Assembly (NCBI RefSeq): GCF_000004825.1
Contig: NW_008805072.1
Coordinates: 248,001-312,000, forward strand
Direction of reading: 5' to 3'
DNA length: 64,000 nucleotides
DNA from: Heterostelium album PN500
Taxonomy: Eukaryota > Evosea > Eumycetozoa > Acytosteliales > Acytosteliaceae
The notes under the pieces are model-generated. The model saw only the letters and a program-made list of their open reading frames with translations. It did no database searches and was not told the DNA's origin. The translations under genes were made by a program, and so were the position numbers. This document shows positions 48,851 to 59,558 of the stretch, one piece after another. The first letter of the stretch is position 1. Each line of letters begins with the position of its first letter.

Positions 48851-49168
48851 ATAAAAATAATAATTTGTAAATTTATTTAATACTAAAATTTATTTTTAAC
48901 TAAAAACCGTCTACATTACAAGTTATTGTTAAAAAAATTACATTTTAAACTTAAATTAAAAATACCCTTTTTATTTATGTCTGGGTGTGTGTAACGTTTT
49001 TTAAAAAAGATAATACTCAGGGACTGATCAAATTCTGGAAAAAAAATTTGGAAAAAAAAAAGAGTGCTATCTAATTCATTTTTATTAATTTCGACAATAA
49101 AATCAAAGTTTTAGTTTAACTTGACTATTTTTATTTTTGGAATGAATGAATTATAAAAATACTTCAAA
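48851..49168. other. Intergenic A/T-rich region
   Basis: No gene is seen. It gives the 5' flank of the kinase-like gene that follows. Confidence 0.35.
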
Positions 49169-52008
49169 ATGAATAATATCGAGCAAACAGATAAATTAAT
49201 CAATGGAAAAAATGTATTGAAATTTATTAATTTTAAATACTCTCACCAATTCATAGTTTTAGTTTATAATCATTTGAAAGATAAAGAAAATGAACAACAC
49301 ACAAATATCACATTAATTGGAAATATTAATCGAAATAATAATGAGATTGTAATACCAGATACTGTCGATACTCAATATCAATTAATAATAATAGATTCTG
49401 ACGCAGTAAATTTACATTTTAAATCCATATGTGTCAAGCTATTAAACAAATCACAATCATACACAATCAATTTTGAAAACAATATACTCAAAAACAACCT
49501 TAACTATTTCGAACAATCTCATATGATTAATAACAAACGATATCATTCAATATCAAGATTTACAAACAGTAATGCTATCAATGATGTATATTTAGTGTGT
49601 GGTACTGATAATCATAGATTGGTAAGATCAATTTGAATCGATTGACATCATTTTTCATAGTAATTAATCAATTGACAATCGCAAAACTAACAAAATCAAT
49701 TCAAAAGTATGTTTATAAAAAGATAAATTATAAAGATAATCAAAAATCTTATGAAAGAGCTGAGAATGAAATCAAAGCAATGAAATTACTCAAAGGTAAT
49801 CCAAGATTTGTTCAACTTGTTGACTATCATCATGATAAAGACAATCAAATCTTTCATATCTTCACTAAATATTGTGGTGGTGGTGATCTTTCCCAAAAGT
49901 ATAAACATTTAACTGATATAAATCTATATATATATCAAATATTAAATAACATGACTTTTATCAAGCAATTAACCACTTTTATATTGAATATAAAAATAGA
50001 ATCTTTTCAGAATCATATATCAGTAATTATATTTCACAACTTTTCAATATTCTTTTGGATCTTGATAAACATGGAATTGTTCATTGTGACATTAAACCAT
50101 CAAATATATTCATTGATGAATCTGATGATTATGGTACTTTGATTCTTGGTGATTTTGGATGTTGTAAATTCATTGATCAATCAACAATCATTGAATATCA
50201 AGATACAAAAGAACATACTTTTGAAACAAATGATTTTAATTTAAAAACTATCGATCATGAAATATCGGAGCCAACCATTTCAAATATAAATGCAACACGT
50301 GGAACAATTGGTTATATTTCACCAGTAAGTAAATTTTATTTATTTGATTTTCAATATAATTTTAACTTATTTAAAATAATAACAAATAGGAAGCAATGAA
50401 CAGACAATATGCACAATCATGTGACATCTTTTCAATTGGATCAACAATTCTCAAATTATTATGTTGGTAAATACTCGAATAATCATTTTTAAAATATTAT
50501 TATCAATCAGATATTAACGAGTTATTTTTGAATATTTAAATTGATCAGTCATCAAGATGATCGAAATAATCATCAATTATACCAAACTAAACGTGAAATT
50601 AAGATTTCAGAATTCAGATATTCAAAACAATTGATTGAATTTATACACCGATTGTTGGATCAGAGTCCAAAGAATAGAGAATCATTGAATCAATTATTAA
50701 ACCAATATATTGAAACCATCACCAATAATCAGATAATTACATTCAATTTAAATACTCCATTTCATAATACCTCCGTCAATGTCACTGAGATCAATTTTGG
50801 AAATGAATTCAATCAAATATTATCAATCGGTGTGTTACCTGAATCACTTGAATCATTGGTGTTTGGATATGAATTCAATCAAATATTATCAGTTGGTGTG
50901 TTACCTGAATCACTGAAATCATTGAAGTTTGGAGATGAATTCAATCAAATATTATCAGTCGGTGTATTACCTGAATCACTGAAATCATTGGTATTTGGAA
51001 ATAGATTCAATCAAATATTATCAGTTGGTGTGTTACCTGACTCACTTGAATCATTGGTATTTGGAGATGAATTCAATCAAATATTATCAGTTGGTGTGTT
51101 ACCTAAATCACTGGAATCATTATCATTTGGAATTAGATTCAATCAAATATTATCAGTTGGTGTGTTGCCTGAATCACTTGAATCATTGGAGTTTGGAGGT
51201 GGATTCAATCAAATATTATCAGTTGGTGTTTTACCTAAATCACTGAAATCATTGGTGTTTGGATATTATTTCAATCAAATATTATCAGTCGGTTTGTTAC
51301 CTGAATCACTTGAATCATTATCATTTGGATTTGGATTCAATCAAATATTATCAGTCGGTGTATTACCTAAATCACTGAAATCATTGAAGTTTGGTTGGGA
51401 ATTCAATCAAATATTATCAGTCGGTGTGTTACCTGAATCACTGGAATCATTGGTGTTTGGTAGTAAATTCAATCAAATATTATCAGTTGGTGTGTTACCT
51501 CAATCACTGAAATCATTATCATTTGGAAATTAGATTCAATCAAATATTATCAGTCGGTTTGTTACCTGAATCACTTGAATCATTATCATTTGGATTTGGA
51601 TTCAATCAAATATTATCAGTTGGTGTGTTACCTGAATCACTGAAATCATTGAATTTTGGTTGGGAATTCAATCAAATATTATCAGTTGGTGTGTTACCTG
51701 AATCACTGGAATCATTGGTGTTTGGTAGTAAATTCAATCAAAAGCTATCAGTCGGTGTTTTACCTAAATCACTTGAATCATTGGAGTTTGGAGATGAATT
51801 CAATCAAATATTATCAGTCGGTGTGTTACCTGAATCACTGAAATCGTTGGTGTTTGGAAATAGATTCAATCAAATATTATCAGTCGATGTCTTTCCTGAA
51901 TCACTGAAATCATTATCAATGACGAACTACATCGATAGAAAAGATCTACCACAACATATTGAAAACCTATTTATTGGAGGACAAAGAATAGATATCGACT
52001 CATTCTAA
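49169..52008 (+). pseudogene. FNIP-repeat protein kinase (fnk-like), probably broken
   Basis: The 5' part (49169-49621) codes 150 polar residues ending DVYLVCGTDN. A kinase domain follows in another frame: YVYKKINY (ATP-binding Lys), ERAENEIKAMKLL (Glu), FTKYCGGGDL, then after a further frame change LDKHGIVHCDIKPSNIF (HCD in place of HRD) and DFGCCKF. Segments 50011-50324, 50390-50466 and 50549 onward splice with good borders (GTIGYISP, then SCDIFSIGSTILKLLC). Then come FNIP repeats. The joins at about 49602-49660 and 49883-50010 cannot be made cleanly, and an extra A near 51527-51531 breaks the repeat frame. It is therefore probably a pseudogene. The architecture equals the fnk kinases of D. 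discoideum. Confidence 0.75.
50790..51935 (+). repeat. FNIP repeat array, 66-bp (22-residue) units
   Basis: About 17 units of the form FNQILSVGVLPESLKSLVFG plus two variable residues. Neighbouring units differ mainly at the two or three residues after FG. After a frame change at about 51530 the array continues to 51935 and ends with a non-repeat tail (RKDLPQHIENLFI). Confidence 0.95.
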
Positions 52009-52200
52009 ATTTGATTTAAATCTTTTATTTTAATCAAGACTGCAGATTTTAATATTTAGACATTCATATTCAACACACAATTTGTCCAATATCAGAGACT
52101 TTTTGGATTCTCAAAACAATCAAATCAAAGAAGAATACATCATCGCTCTACATTTAAAACTAGAGGATCATTTTAAATAAAAAATATCGCTTCAATTACA

Positions 52201-52412
52201 ATGAAAAGATTAAACTCTGAAATAATTCTTGATCCTTTCTGGAGAAGTTTAATTGACAATTCAGGAAAAATCTTAAAAACAAAGAAGATCAAGAAGAATT
52301 TTATCAAATTCTTCAACAATTTCTTACACTTGTATCTGTTTTAGTATCTATGTATTTAGAAAGAGTAAAATATAAATCACCAGATTCCATCTTTCTTGAG
52401 CTTAGAAAATAA
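52201..52412 (+). pseudogene. Terpene synthase fragment, second copy
   Basis: Matches 36029-36446 of the terpene synthase relic almost base for base, but lacks 202 nt (equivalent to 36101-36302), which includes the NSE motif. The join shows the 2-nt overlap AT. The frame is lost at the join. Confidence 0.9.
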
Positions 52413-52430
52413 ACAAATTTTAAATATAAT

Positions 52431-55031
52431 TTATTTTTTGTTCCACTTTACAGGAATATAGTTTTTAAATAATACACCACTTTCATATTGAGATATGTTT
52501 TGTAATCGTTTGTAGATGGGATCGAGTATACGTGATGCTCCATCACGCATTTTCAAAGGTCCTATCGATAGGATATTGGAATATGGAATTTTCTTTGCAA
52601 CCCAACCTGGATCGACTGCACAAATGTAGATACGTCTCGCTAGGTATCCAGATGCCAATGAACATGTAATACTATTAAGTTGTTTACGTGCAACCGATAG
52701 GTTTGAAAAGAATTCAATGTTGCCAGGATCACTCGCTTCGAGTTTCGATGTTGATTTTTTGTTACTTCCACCGTTCGACGAGAGATTAACAATACATGAA
52801 TACTGATTGTTACTGCTTGTACCACCCATAATGGAACTTAACTGTGTAATCAATTGAATCGGTACAACTGTATTGATCTTTTGGATATCGATAACTGATT
52901 CAAATGTAAATGGTTCATCTTCATCTATTGACATATTATCCAGCATTTCACCAACTAACATTTGATCTAAATTTACATCGGTTTTCTTGTTGTTACATTC
53001 ATCATCTTCTTGATCCATCATTTCGTTGGCATATACAATCGATTCCACCATTCTTTGTTCTGAAATTCTAAGTGATTCAGAGAGTTTAGATGATGTTCTA
53101 TTTACAACGATGGCATTATTGATTAGAATATCCAGTCTCTGACATTTTGACTTGACAAACTTTACGAGTGACTCCACTGCATTTTGTTTGGAGAAATCAA
53201 CCATGAAAATAAAGAGACGATCTGCCCATTTCTCGTAATCCAATTCTTTTGCGTAACGAACTTGTGTCACCAGTTGGTATCTAGTTGTAGTAATAACATG
53301 GATTCCACTTCTCAACAGCCGGAGAACTGTTTCGAATCCAATTTTCGAACGTCCACCAGTAACCAATGCATACTTTTTATCATGGAATTTAAATTCGTCC
53401 CATTGGTTCCATTTGTCTTCATTCACCTGTCTGCAAGGTTCACACAGAACATGGACAGTGCTTACCAACTCTTCAGGAAGTGGGGTGTTACACTGATAGC
53501 AATTAAACTTCCAAATAACGGCATCGTAATTATGGCTCCAATCAAACTGTATTTTACTATTGAAATACTCTTCGAATTTGGTGTCCAATCTACTGAAATA
53601 GGTCAACTTTTTCTCACGGCAATAGGCTTCGACCGCTTCGATTCCGCTGTGGTAAGGGAAGCTGTGTGACTTGTAGAACGTTCTGTGTCTATATTGATTC
53701 AAATCGGAGCGGTGATCACAACAAACGGTGTTGTGCATACACTTTGGATCGTAGAATGGCAGTGGGTGGAATCCTCTTGTTTCGTATTTGAATGCACGCG
53801 AACCACTCTTTGGCCACAGGTGTGTTGGAATCACATTGATCGATGTATTGAACGCACGAATTCCACGGTCAAGCGTGAAGACATGTTTGTAGGTTGGCTC
53901 GTAGACAAACGCTACACAGTCCAAATCGAATGGAATCAGTAGATCTTGTGGACCGTTCTGTATCGAGGTTATCAGCTGTATGGGACGATAAGGATACTCT
54001 GGCGCAATGGTAATCGATCGGTCTGTATGAACAATCATGTAGTCCACTGGAATGCATGGAGTTATCTCTTGGAGTAGCAGATTGATATGCTTTTTGGCAT
54101 CGTCGAGTGAAGTAGCCATGACAAACAAATCGATATCGGATTCCGACCATTTCATACTGAAATGATCTTGAACCACCCGAACAAACCAATTCCCATCGAG
54201 TTCCAACAGATCCATAATATATCTAACAATGATCTGTGGAAGGAGTTTACCAAGGATACGACGTGTCCAACTGAAAGCCAGGTAATCTGTGTAGCCTGCA
54301 TACATAGTGAGTGCCGCCACTACCGATCCACCGGCGACAACCACACGCGAACTCTCTCCGAGATTCCAAGTTACATTGCGAAGAACACGTCTCGAGAAGA
54401 TCTCGAATTGGTCAACGAATTGCTGGTAGTGTGGAACTGATACATAGATTTCCTGTGGTTTCGAGGTGAGCATTGAGAGGATGTCTGAATCGACTCTGAC
54501 GTGTTTATTCAACGGCATCTGGTGGACATTCTCCGGAAAGCAATCCATCAACGGACAAACGTTATCCACATAATCTTGGAATCGTTGTTGCATACCTTCG
54601 TCCTGGTTGGTTTTCAGTCGGTACAGTTGAATTTTCCTTGAAATGGCATCACGCTGTTTCAGCTCGATCAATATCTCCAAACTCATATTGAAGACCGGCT
54701 GCTCGTAGACATTGAGTCGTTCCACTCTGTGAACCAATCGCTTCAGTAGCGAAAAGACATCCAACGTTATGAAACTCAAAACAAAGATAATATAGCGATA
54801 GGTATTGGATCTAAGGAAATTCCATAGGATTTCATAAAAGTTTGAATAGTTGAATGATTCCGATTCTCTGCTACTAGATTTCTCAGTATATTTCTCCTCT
54901 TCTTCATGTTGACGAAGTGCCAACTTTGAAATGAAAGCTGCATACTCTCTTGCTTTGATAACATCTATCAAACCACGTGGATCTTTTTCCTCTAAAAATA
55001 AATATTTAAATCTAAGTGGTAATGGATCCAT
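52431..55031 (-). CDS. Nucleotidyltransferase-like/short-chain dehydrogenase-like fusion, SDR part degenerate
   Basis: A single exon of 866 residues. Residues ~70-110 include a hydrophobic stretch (YRYIIFVLSFITLDVFSLL). The middle has VVVAGGSVVAAL and later KWSESDIDLFVMA (about residues 290-305), the G-S plus DxD pattern of nucleotidyltransferase folds. Then comes a Cys-rich patch (CYQCNTPLP ... CEPCRQ, possible zinc site). From about residue 550 a Rossmann domain resembles short-chain dehydrogenases: YALVTGGRSKIGFE, LDILINNA, AVDPGWV. The family's glycine motif TGxxxGxG reads TGGRSKIG and the catalytic YxxxK reads SVARK, so Tyr is Ser. The SDR half is probably inactive. Function unknown. Predicted start is the only early ATG. 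Confidence 0.8.
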   Translation of the reverse strand: MDPLPLRFKYLFLEEKDPRGLIDVIKAREYAAFISKLALRQHEEEEKYTEKSSSRESESFNYSNFYEILWNFLRSNTYRYIIFVLSFITLDVFSLLKRLVHRVERLNVYEQPVFNMSLEILIELKQRDAISRKIQLYRLKTNQDEGMQQRFQDYVDNVCPLMDCFPENVHQMPLNKHVRVDSDILSMLTSKPQEIYVSVPHYQQFVDQFEIFSRRVLRNVTWNLGESSRVVVAGGSVVAALTMYAGYTDYLAFSWTRRILGKLLPQIIVRYIMDLLELDGNWFVRVVQDHFSMKWSESDIDLFVMATSLDDAKKHINLLLQEITPCIPVDYMIVHTDRSITIAPEYPYRPIQLITSIQNGPQDLLIPFDLDCVAFVYEPTYKHVFTLDRGIRAFNTSINVIPTHLWPKSGSRAFKYETRGFHPLPFYDPKCMHNTVCCDHRSDLNQYRHRTFYKSHSFPYHSGIEAVEAYCREKKLTYFSRLDTKFEEYFNSKIQFDWSHNYDAVIWKFNCYQCNTPLPEELVSTVHVLCEPCRQVNEDKWNQWDEFKFHDKKYALVTGGRSKIGFETVLRLLRSGIHVITTTRYQLVTQVRYAKELDYEKWADRLFIFMVDFSKQNAVESLVKFVKSKCQRLDILINNAIVVNRTSSKLSESLRISEQRMVESIVYANEMMDQEDDECNNKKTDVNLDQMLVGEMLDNMSIDEDEPFTFESVIDIQKINTVVPIQLITQLSSIMGGTSSNNQYSCIVNLSSNGGSNKKSTSKLEASDPGNIEFFSNLSVARKQLNSITCSLASGYLARRIYICAVDPGWVAKKIPYSNILSIGPLKMRDGASRILDPIYKRLQNISQYESGVLFKNYIPVKWNKK

Positions 55032-55657
55032 TTCTATAATTATAGCATCTGTATAAATAAATAATTATCTCTAATATATATGATCATTGACGATTTGAGG
55101 GAGAGTATTAAAAAAAAGCTCCCTTTTTATGATCAAATTTTTTTATTTTTTATTTTTCCAAGAAGTTGTTAGCTAAATTAAAAATACATCTCTTATGACA
55201 TAGATATGTTATCTATTTTTATTTATACTTTGTGAGGAGGAGTAAATGATCTATTTTATTCATTCTTTGACAATAATACTATCAAGAAATTAGGAGTAAC
55301 AAGTAATTAATTACTTCAACCACCATTATTATAGTGGTCTCGTCTGATCTAATCAGATAATTACAAATATTATAGTTCCATTGAAAAATAGACAAACAAC
55401 TCAAATAGTTATAACATTTACTTCTATTTAAACTGACCATTCGATTATCTTCAAATGCAAATCTTGAAATTAAATAAATTGATGATATTTTTAAAAATAA
55501 AAAAAACTATTACAAAATTTTCAACAATTAAAATAATTTATTTTCATTATTATTAATTATTTATTTAGATTTTAATACTTAATAAAGTTAGATTTTAATT
55601 TATATATATTTTGATATTTATATAATTATATAAAGTTGTTAACAATATTGTTAAATA
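55032..55657. promoter_or_regulatory. Divergent intergenic region
   Basis: Between the divergent fusion gene and the splicing-factor gene; A/T-rich, with no gene. Confidence 0.35.
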
Positions 55658-57061
55658 ATGTATAACGGAATTGGTTTAAGAACACCAAGAGGTTCTGGTA
55701 CGAATGGATATGTTCAGAGGAATCTTTCGTTTGTAAACACCAATCGACAGAATCAATCAAAGTTGAATCAACAGCAGTTCAAACAACCGGATAATCAAAA
55801 GTTGGCACCACAGAGAAAGGCAAACTTGGAGATCATTCAGCATAATGAATTGCGAAAGATAGAGTTGGCCGTCGAGGAATGGGCAGTCGAAGAGAATCTC
55901 TATGAGAGTGGCTACGACGACGATGAAATAGAGCGATTGAAACAGAAAAAGCGGGAGGAGTTGAAGAGAGACAATGAGCGAGAGGATGGCGATATTACAT
56001 CGGTGGAGAAGCTGCGTAATACCTTTGATCTTAGCGAGACACATCAAGCTCAGCACGTCAAGGACGCAGAGAATCTCCGATTCCAGAATGCACTGAAATT
56101 GCCCGCTGGCTATGTTCCCGGTACCAGTTTAGATCAAAAGATACAAGAAGAACATAAACTAAAGAGAAAGCAAGCCTATGAAGAGAGAGAAAAGCAGAGA
56201 GAACAAAGGGAACGTGAACAGCGACGACAAATGAAGGAGATGGAAAGACAAGATAAAAAAGATAGAGAAAGAGATCGTAGAGATAGAAACATCGATAAAA
56301 AAGATAAAGATAACGGTAGAGATAGAGAAAGAGAAAGAGATAGAAAGAGAAGTAAAAGAGATCATAGCAGTAGCAGTAGCAGTAGCAGTAGTAGTGACAG
56401 TAGCGATAGTAGTGAAGATGAAAGAGATAGAAGAAATAGAGATAGAAGAGATAGAGATAGAGAAAGAGAGAGATCAAGTAGAAAGGATAATACAAGTAAA
56501 GATTCTTATAAAGATGATAAATATAATAAAAAGAGAAGAAGTAGAAGTGATAGTAGAAGTAGAGATAGTACTAAGGACAGTAATGATAGTAGATTAAGAG
56601 ATAGATCACCTACACCACCAAGAGATAGATCGAGAGAGAGATCTTCAACCCCGCCTAGAGTATATAAATATAGTAGAGATGAATCACCACCACCACCACA
56701 ATCTGTTAGCAGTAACAACAGCGCGGTGAAGAGAGAGTCATTGACACCACCAAGAAGTTCAAAGAGAACATCATCGAGATCACCCTCTGCAACACCACCG
56801 AGAAACTCGACAAGAAAAGACAGATCACCATCGAACTCACCACCTAGAGTCAAGAGAGAATCTTCATCGACGAGTCCAAGAGGTAGAGTTAGAGATAGAT
56901 CTGCAACACCTCCACGATCAAGAAGAGAAGCTTCACCATCCCCATCACCATCCTCATCACCACCAAGAACAAGCAATAAGAAACAAATTAGATCAAGATC
57001 AAGATCAGACTCTAGATCATTATCACCACCAAGAGATAGAGATAGATCAACTTCAAGATAA
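55658..57061 (+). CDS. CWC21/SRRM2-type spliceosome protein with RS domain
   Basis: A single exon of 467 residues. The start MYNGIGLRTPRGSGTNGYVQ is the near-invariant N-terminus of Cwc21 (yeast) and SRRM2/SRm300 (human), which contacts Prp8 and the exon near the spliceosome catalytic centre. Residues ~50-110 form the cwf21 helical region (RKIELAVEEWAVEENL, GYDDDEIERLKQKKREEL). The second half is a charged coiled coil (EREKQREQREREQ), a Ser run, an RS/RD domain and many SPxxxPPR-type motifs such as RSPTPPRDRS, likely phosphorylation sites. It is longer than yeast Cwc21 (135) and far shorter than human SRRM2. It converges closely on the DEAD-box gene. Confidence 0.9.
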   Translation: MYNGIGLRTPRGSGTNGYVQRNLSFVNTNRQNQSKLNQQQFKQPDNQKLAPQRKANLEIIQHNELRKIELAVEEWAVEENLYESGYDDDEIERLKQKKREELKRDNEREDGDITSVEKLRNTFDLSETHQAQHVKDAENLRFQNALKLPAGYVPGTSLDQKIQEEHKLKRKQAYEEREKQREQREREQRRQMKEMERQDKKDRERDRRDRNIDKKDKDNGRDRERERDRKRSKRDHSSSSSSSSSSDSSDSSEDERDRRNRDRRDRDRERERSSRKDNTSKDSYKDDKYNKKRRSRSDSRSRDSTKDSNDSRLRDRSPTPPRDRSRERSSTPPRVYKYSRDESPPPPQSVSSNNSAVKRESLTPPRSSKRTSSRSPSATPPRNSTRKDRSPSNSPPRVKRESSSTSPRGRVRDRSATPPRSRREASPSPSPSSSPPRTSNKKQIRSRSRSDSRSLSPPRDRDRSTSR

Positions 57062-57146
57062 AATCTGTTGAAACAAACGAATAAATAACAACTTAAAAGT
57101 TTAAACAACAAGATAGTTAATTGAATATATTTTATTTGAATTTAAC

Positions 57147-59042
57147 TTAGGTATCTTCTTGGAATGGTGTATTTAATAATTTCATAACACCTTCGTATTT
57201 ACGTGAGAGCAATGCATTGTAGATGGAAATGACATGACCTTTCTGACCCATTCTACCGCTACGACCTGCCATGTGAAGATAGGAACTCATGGTCAATGTG
57301 ATATTCAAAATGAATACATGTCCAATGCTACTTATATCAACACCACGAATTGCATTCTCTTTTCCAATATATAATATCTGTTGATCATTCATATTTGGTA
57401 GCTTTACTATTTCTATTTCATCTTCTTCCATTATAGTTGGTTGTTGTTGTTGTTGTTGTTTACCATGTTGTTGTTTTGATCTCTCTTTTCTCTCTTTTGC
57501 AACGGTATGCTCTTTCGCTTTACGTTCACTAGCTATTTGATCTTTGAAGTACTGTCGTTTCTCTTGGTCTTTGATACCGGTGATGTTGAACGTTTCGAAA
57601 TCCATAAACTCGTTCAGTGGCCGAGCGTTGATGCCACGCTCACGGAGTGATTGTACGACCTTGTCGACACTACCGTCGTTGGGAATGACACCTATTGCTT
57701 TTGTCGGTTGAAACTCTATCCATTTGCTAACCAATGCATTCAACAAACCCTGTTCAGACACCACCGGAACGAATCGATTCGTAAACTGTTGTGGCACCGC
57801 CAAATCTTCCTTCTGCTTACTCATCAGCGTCACATACACCCTATCCTCATTGATCCAATCTTTCTCATCGATATACTTTCTATTCCTAAGATTCAACGTT
57901 GCCGAAGCATATATAGTTTGGAACCAACGAACCGTTCTCTGATAGATATGTTTCACCTCTTCATCTACATCCTCTACTTCTCTTACTTTTCTTTGTTGTT
58001 GTTGTCTTGTATTCTTATTTAATGGATTGATTAATGATAATATAGATTTATCTGTTATTAATGGTTGTTGTTGTTTAGTTGGTTGTTGTTTCTTATCATC
58101 TTTTGTTGACGATGATGATTGTTGTTGATGTGTTGATGTTGGGAAATCCATTCTAGAACGAGCACGTTTGTTTATTTCAATGATTAGTTTCACACCCTCT
58201 GGTAGATGTTTCTTTCGATTTTGTTTCTCTCGGAATGTTGAATTACGTGACATCGCTTGCATGATGAGATCGGCTTCATCCACAACCAACATCCTTAGTG
58301 AATCGATTGACAATCTCTCGGCTACCAGCAATTCATATATATAATTAGGTGTTCCAATGATTATATTCGGTTGAATCTCTTTCAATTGCTGATAGATAGA
58401 ACTTAGCGATTGTCCTCCAACTACCATTGCAACCGCTGGTTGTTGTTGTTCACTGCCAATGTTCGCTGTTAACTTTCTAATCCAATCACCGTATTGCCAT
58501 GCTAATTCACGATTAGGTGTTACAATTATATAGTTTGGTGAAAGATATTGTGATTGTTGTTTCGATTGTTTATTAATTAATTTATAGTTCCTCAGATAAT
58601 CATTGACAATAGATGACATTAGAAGAAAACTCTTTCCAGTACCTGTTTCATCTACAATAAACAAATCCTTTCCAGACAATAACGGTTTGATTGTCTTCTT
58701 TTGAATCTCGGTTGCTTCCAACACATTGAATTGATTCTTCAATTCATTTTCAATATATTTATCAAATCCAAATAATGAAACATTACTACTATTATTATTA
58801 ATATCATCTTTTTTGTTATTATTGTTATTATTAAAAGTAGTGTTTGTTGTAGAATAACTTGAATATAATAAATATTGATGGCTAATATTATTTGCTAATA
58901 TATTATTACTATTATTAAATGAAAATCTATTTAAACAAACATTATTATTATTACTATTTATATTTATATTTCTACAATTTAAAACTAATTTATTACTACT
59001 ATAGCTACTACTATTATATCTCCTTATAATATTTCTTAACAT
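57147..59042 (-). CDS. DEAD-box RNA helicase, probably mitochondrial
   Basis: A single exon of 631 residues. The N-terminus MLRNIIRRYNSSSYSSNK is Arg/Ser-rich without acidic residues, like a mitochondrial presequence. Helicase motifs appear in order: Q-motif region (FNVLEATEIQKKTI), motif I DETGTGKS (~130), PNRELAWQ (Ia), GTPNYI (Ib), VVDEADLI (II, ~255), YASAT (III, ~380), RGVDISSIGHV (V) and HMAGRSGRMGQ (VI, ~590). Motif I ends in Ser rather than Thr. PolyQ and Asn tracts interrupt the core between motifs II and III and in domain 2. Family role: ATP-driven RNA unwinding. A mitochondrial site suggests rRNA or transcript maturation, by inference. Confidence 0.88.
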   Translation of the reverse strand: MLRNIIRRYNSSSYSSNKLVLNCRNININSNNNNVCLNRFSFNNSNNILANNISHQYLLYSSYSTTNTTFNNNNNNKKDDINNNSSNVSLFGFDKYIENELKNQFNVLEATEIQKKTIKPLLSGKDLFIVDETGTGKSFLLMSSIVNDYLRNYKLINKQSKQQSQYLSPNYIIVTPNRELAWQYGDWIRKLTANIGSEQQQPAVAMVVGGQSLSSIYQQLKEIQPNIIIGTPNYIYELLVAERLSIDSLRMLVVDEADLIMQAMSRNSTFREKQNRKKHLPEGVKLIIEINKRARSRMDFPTSTHQQQSSSSTKDDKKQQPTKQQQPLITDKSILSLINPLNKNTRQQQQRKVREVEDVDEEVKHIYQRTVRWFQTIYASATLNLRNRKYIDEKDWINEDRVYVTLMSKQKEDLAVPQQFTNRFVPVVSEQGLLNALVSKWIEFQPTKAIGVIPNDGSVDKVVQSLRERGINARPLNEFMDFETFNITGIKDQEKRQYFKDQIASERKAKEHTVAKERKERSKQQHGKQQQQQQPTIMEEDEIEIVKLPNMNDQQILYIGKENAIRGVDISSIGHVFILNITLTMSSYLHMAGRSGRMGQKGHVISIYNALLSRKYEGVMKLLNTPFQEDT

Positions 59043-59558
59043 TTTTAAAAATAAAGAAATGTAAAAAATAAAACTAAAAAAACGACAACATTTTACGCTT
59101 GAATATAAATCTTTTTTTATTCATCAAAATGATCAAAAACCAGAAAAGAAACTATCCGATACTATCATCAATATATATATTTTATATATTATATGTTGAA
59201 AATCAGAATTACTTACAGTCATATAACTAATGATCATATTAAAATAGAATTCTCCAAATAGGTAAACCTATAATTTTTTCTTCGGTGGTGCTTATTCAGT
59301 AACACCTAAAATTTCAGTGAAAACTGTGATTGCTCATGTCAGCAAAATTAGCGAAAATTTCTGGATTCTCAAAAATTTGTGAAAAATTCTTTTTTTTGAT
59401 GAAAATTAAACTATTTAAGGAGGTGCACAATGAACATTAAATCAAAAATCAAACCATCAAATTGATATTAAAATCTAATACACTTATTAATAAACTTAAC
59501 TCTTTTTTTCTTTTTTCTACTTGTACCTTTTATTTGTTAAATTTTAAACTTTAAAAAA
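59043..59558. promoter_or_regulatory. Divergent intergenic region
   Basis: A/T-rich DNA between divergent genes; nothing coding. A T-rich stretch occurs at 59505-59540. Confidence 0.35.

Noticed and set aside
50790-51935. Regular 66-bp periodicity resembling a CRISPR array
   Set aside because: Units are contiguous, code FNIP repeats and contain no unique spacers; the organism is a eukaryote.
55757-57111. Antisense frames over the RS domain
   Set aside because: Leu/Tyr-rich mirrors of Arg/Asp/Ser codons; the sense frame has the diagnostic Cwc21 N-terminus.
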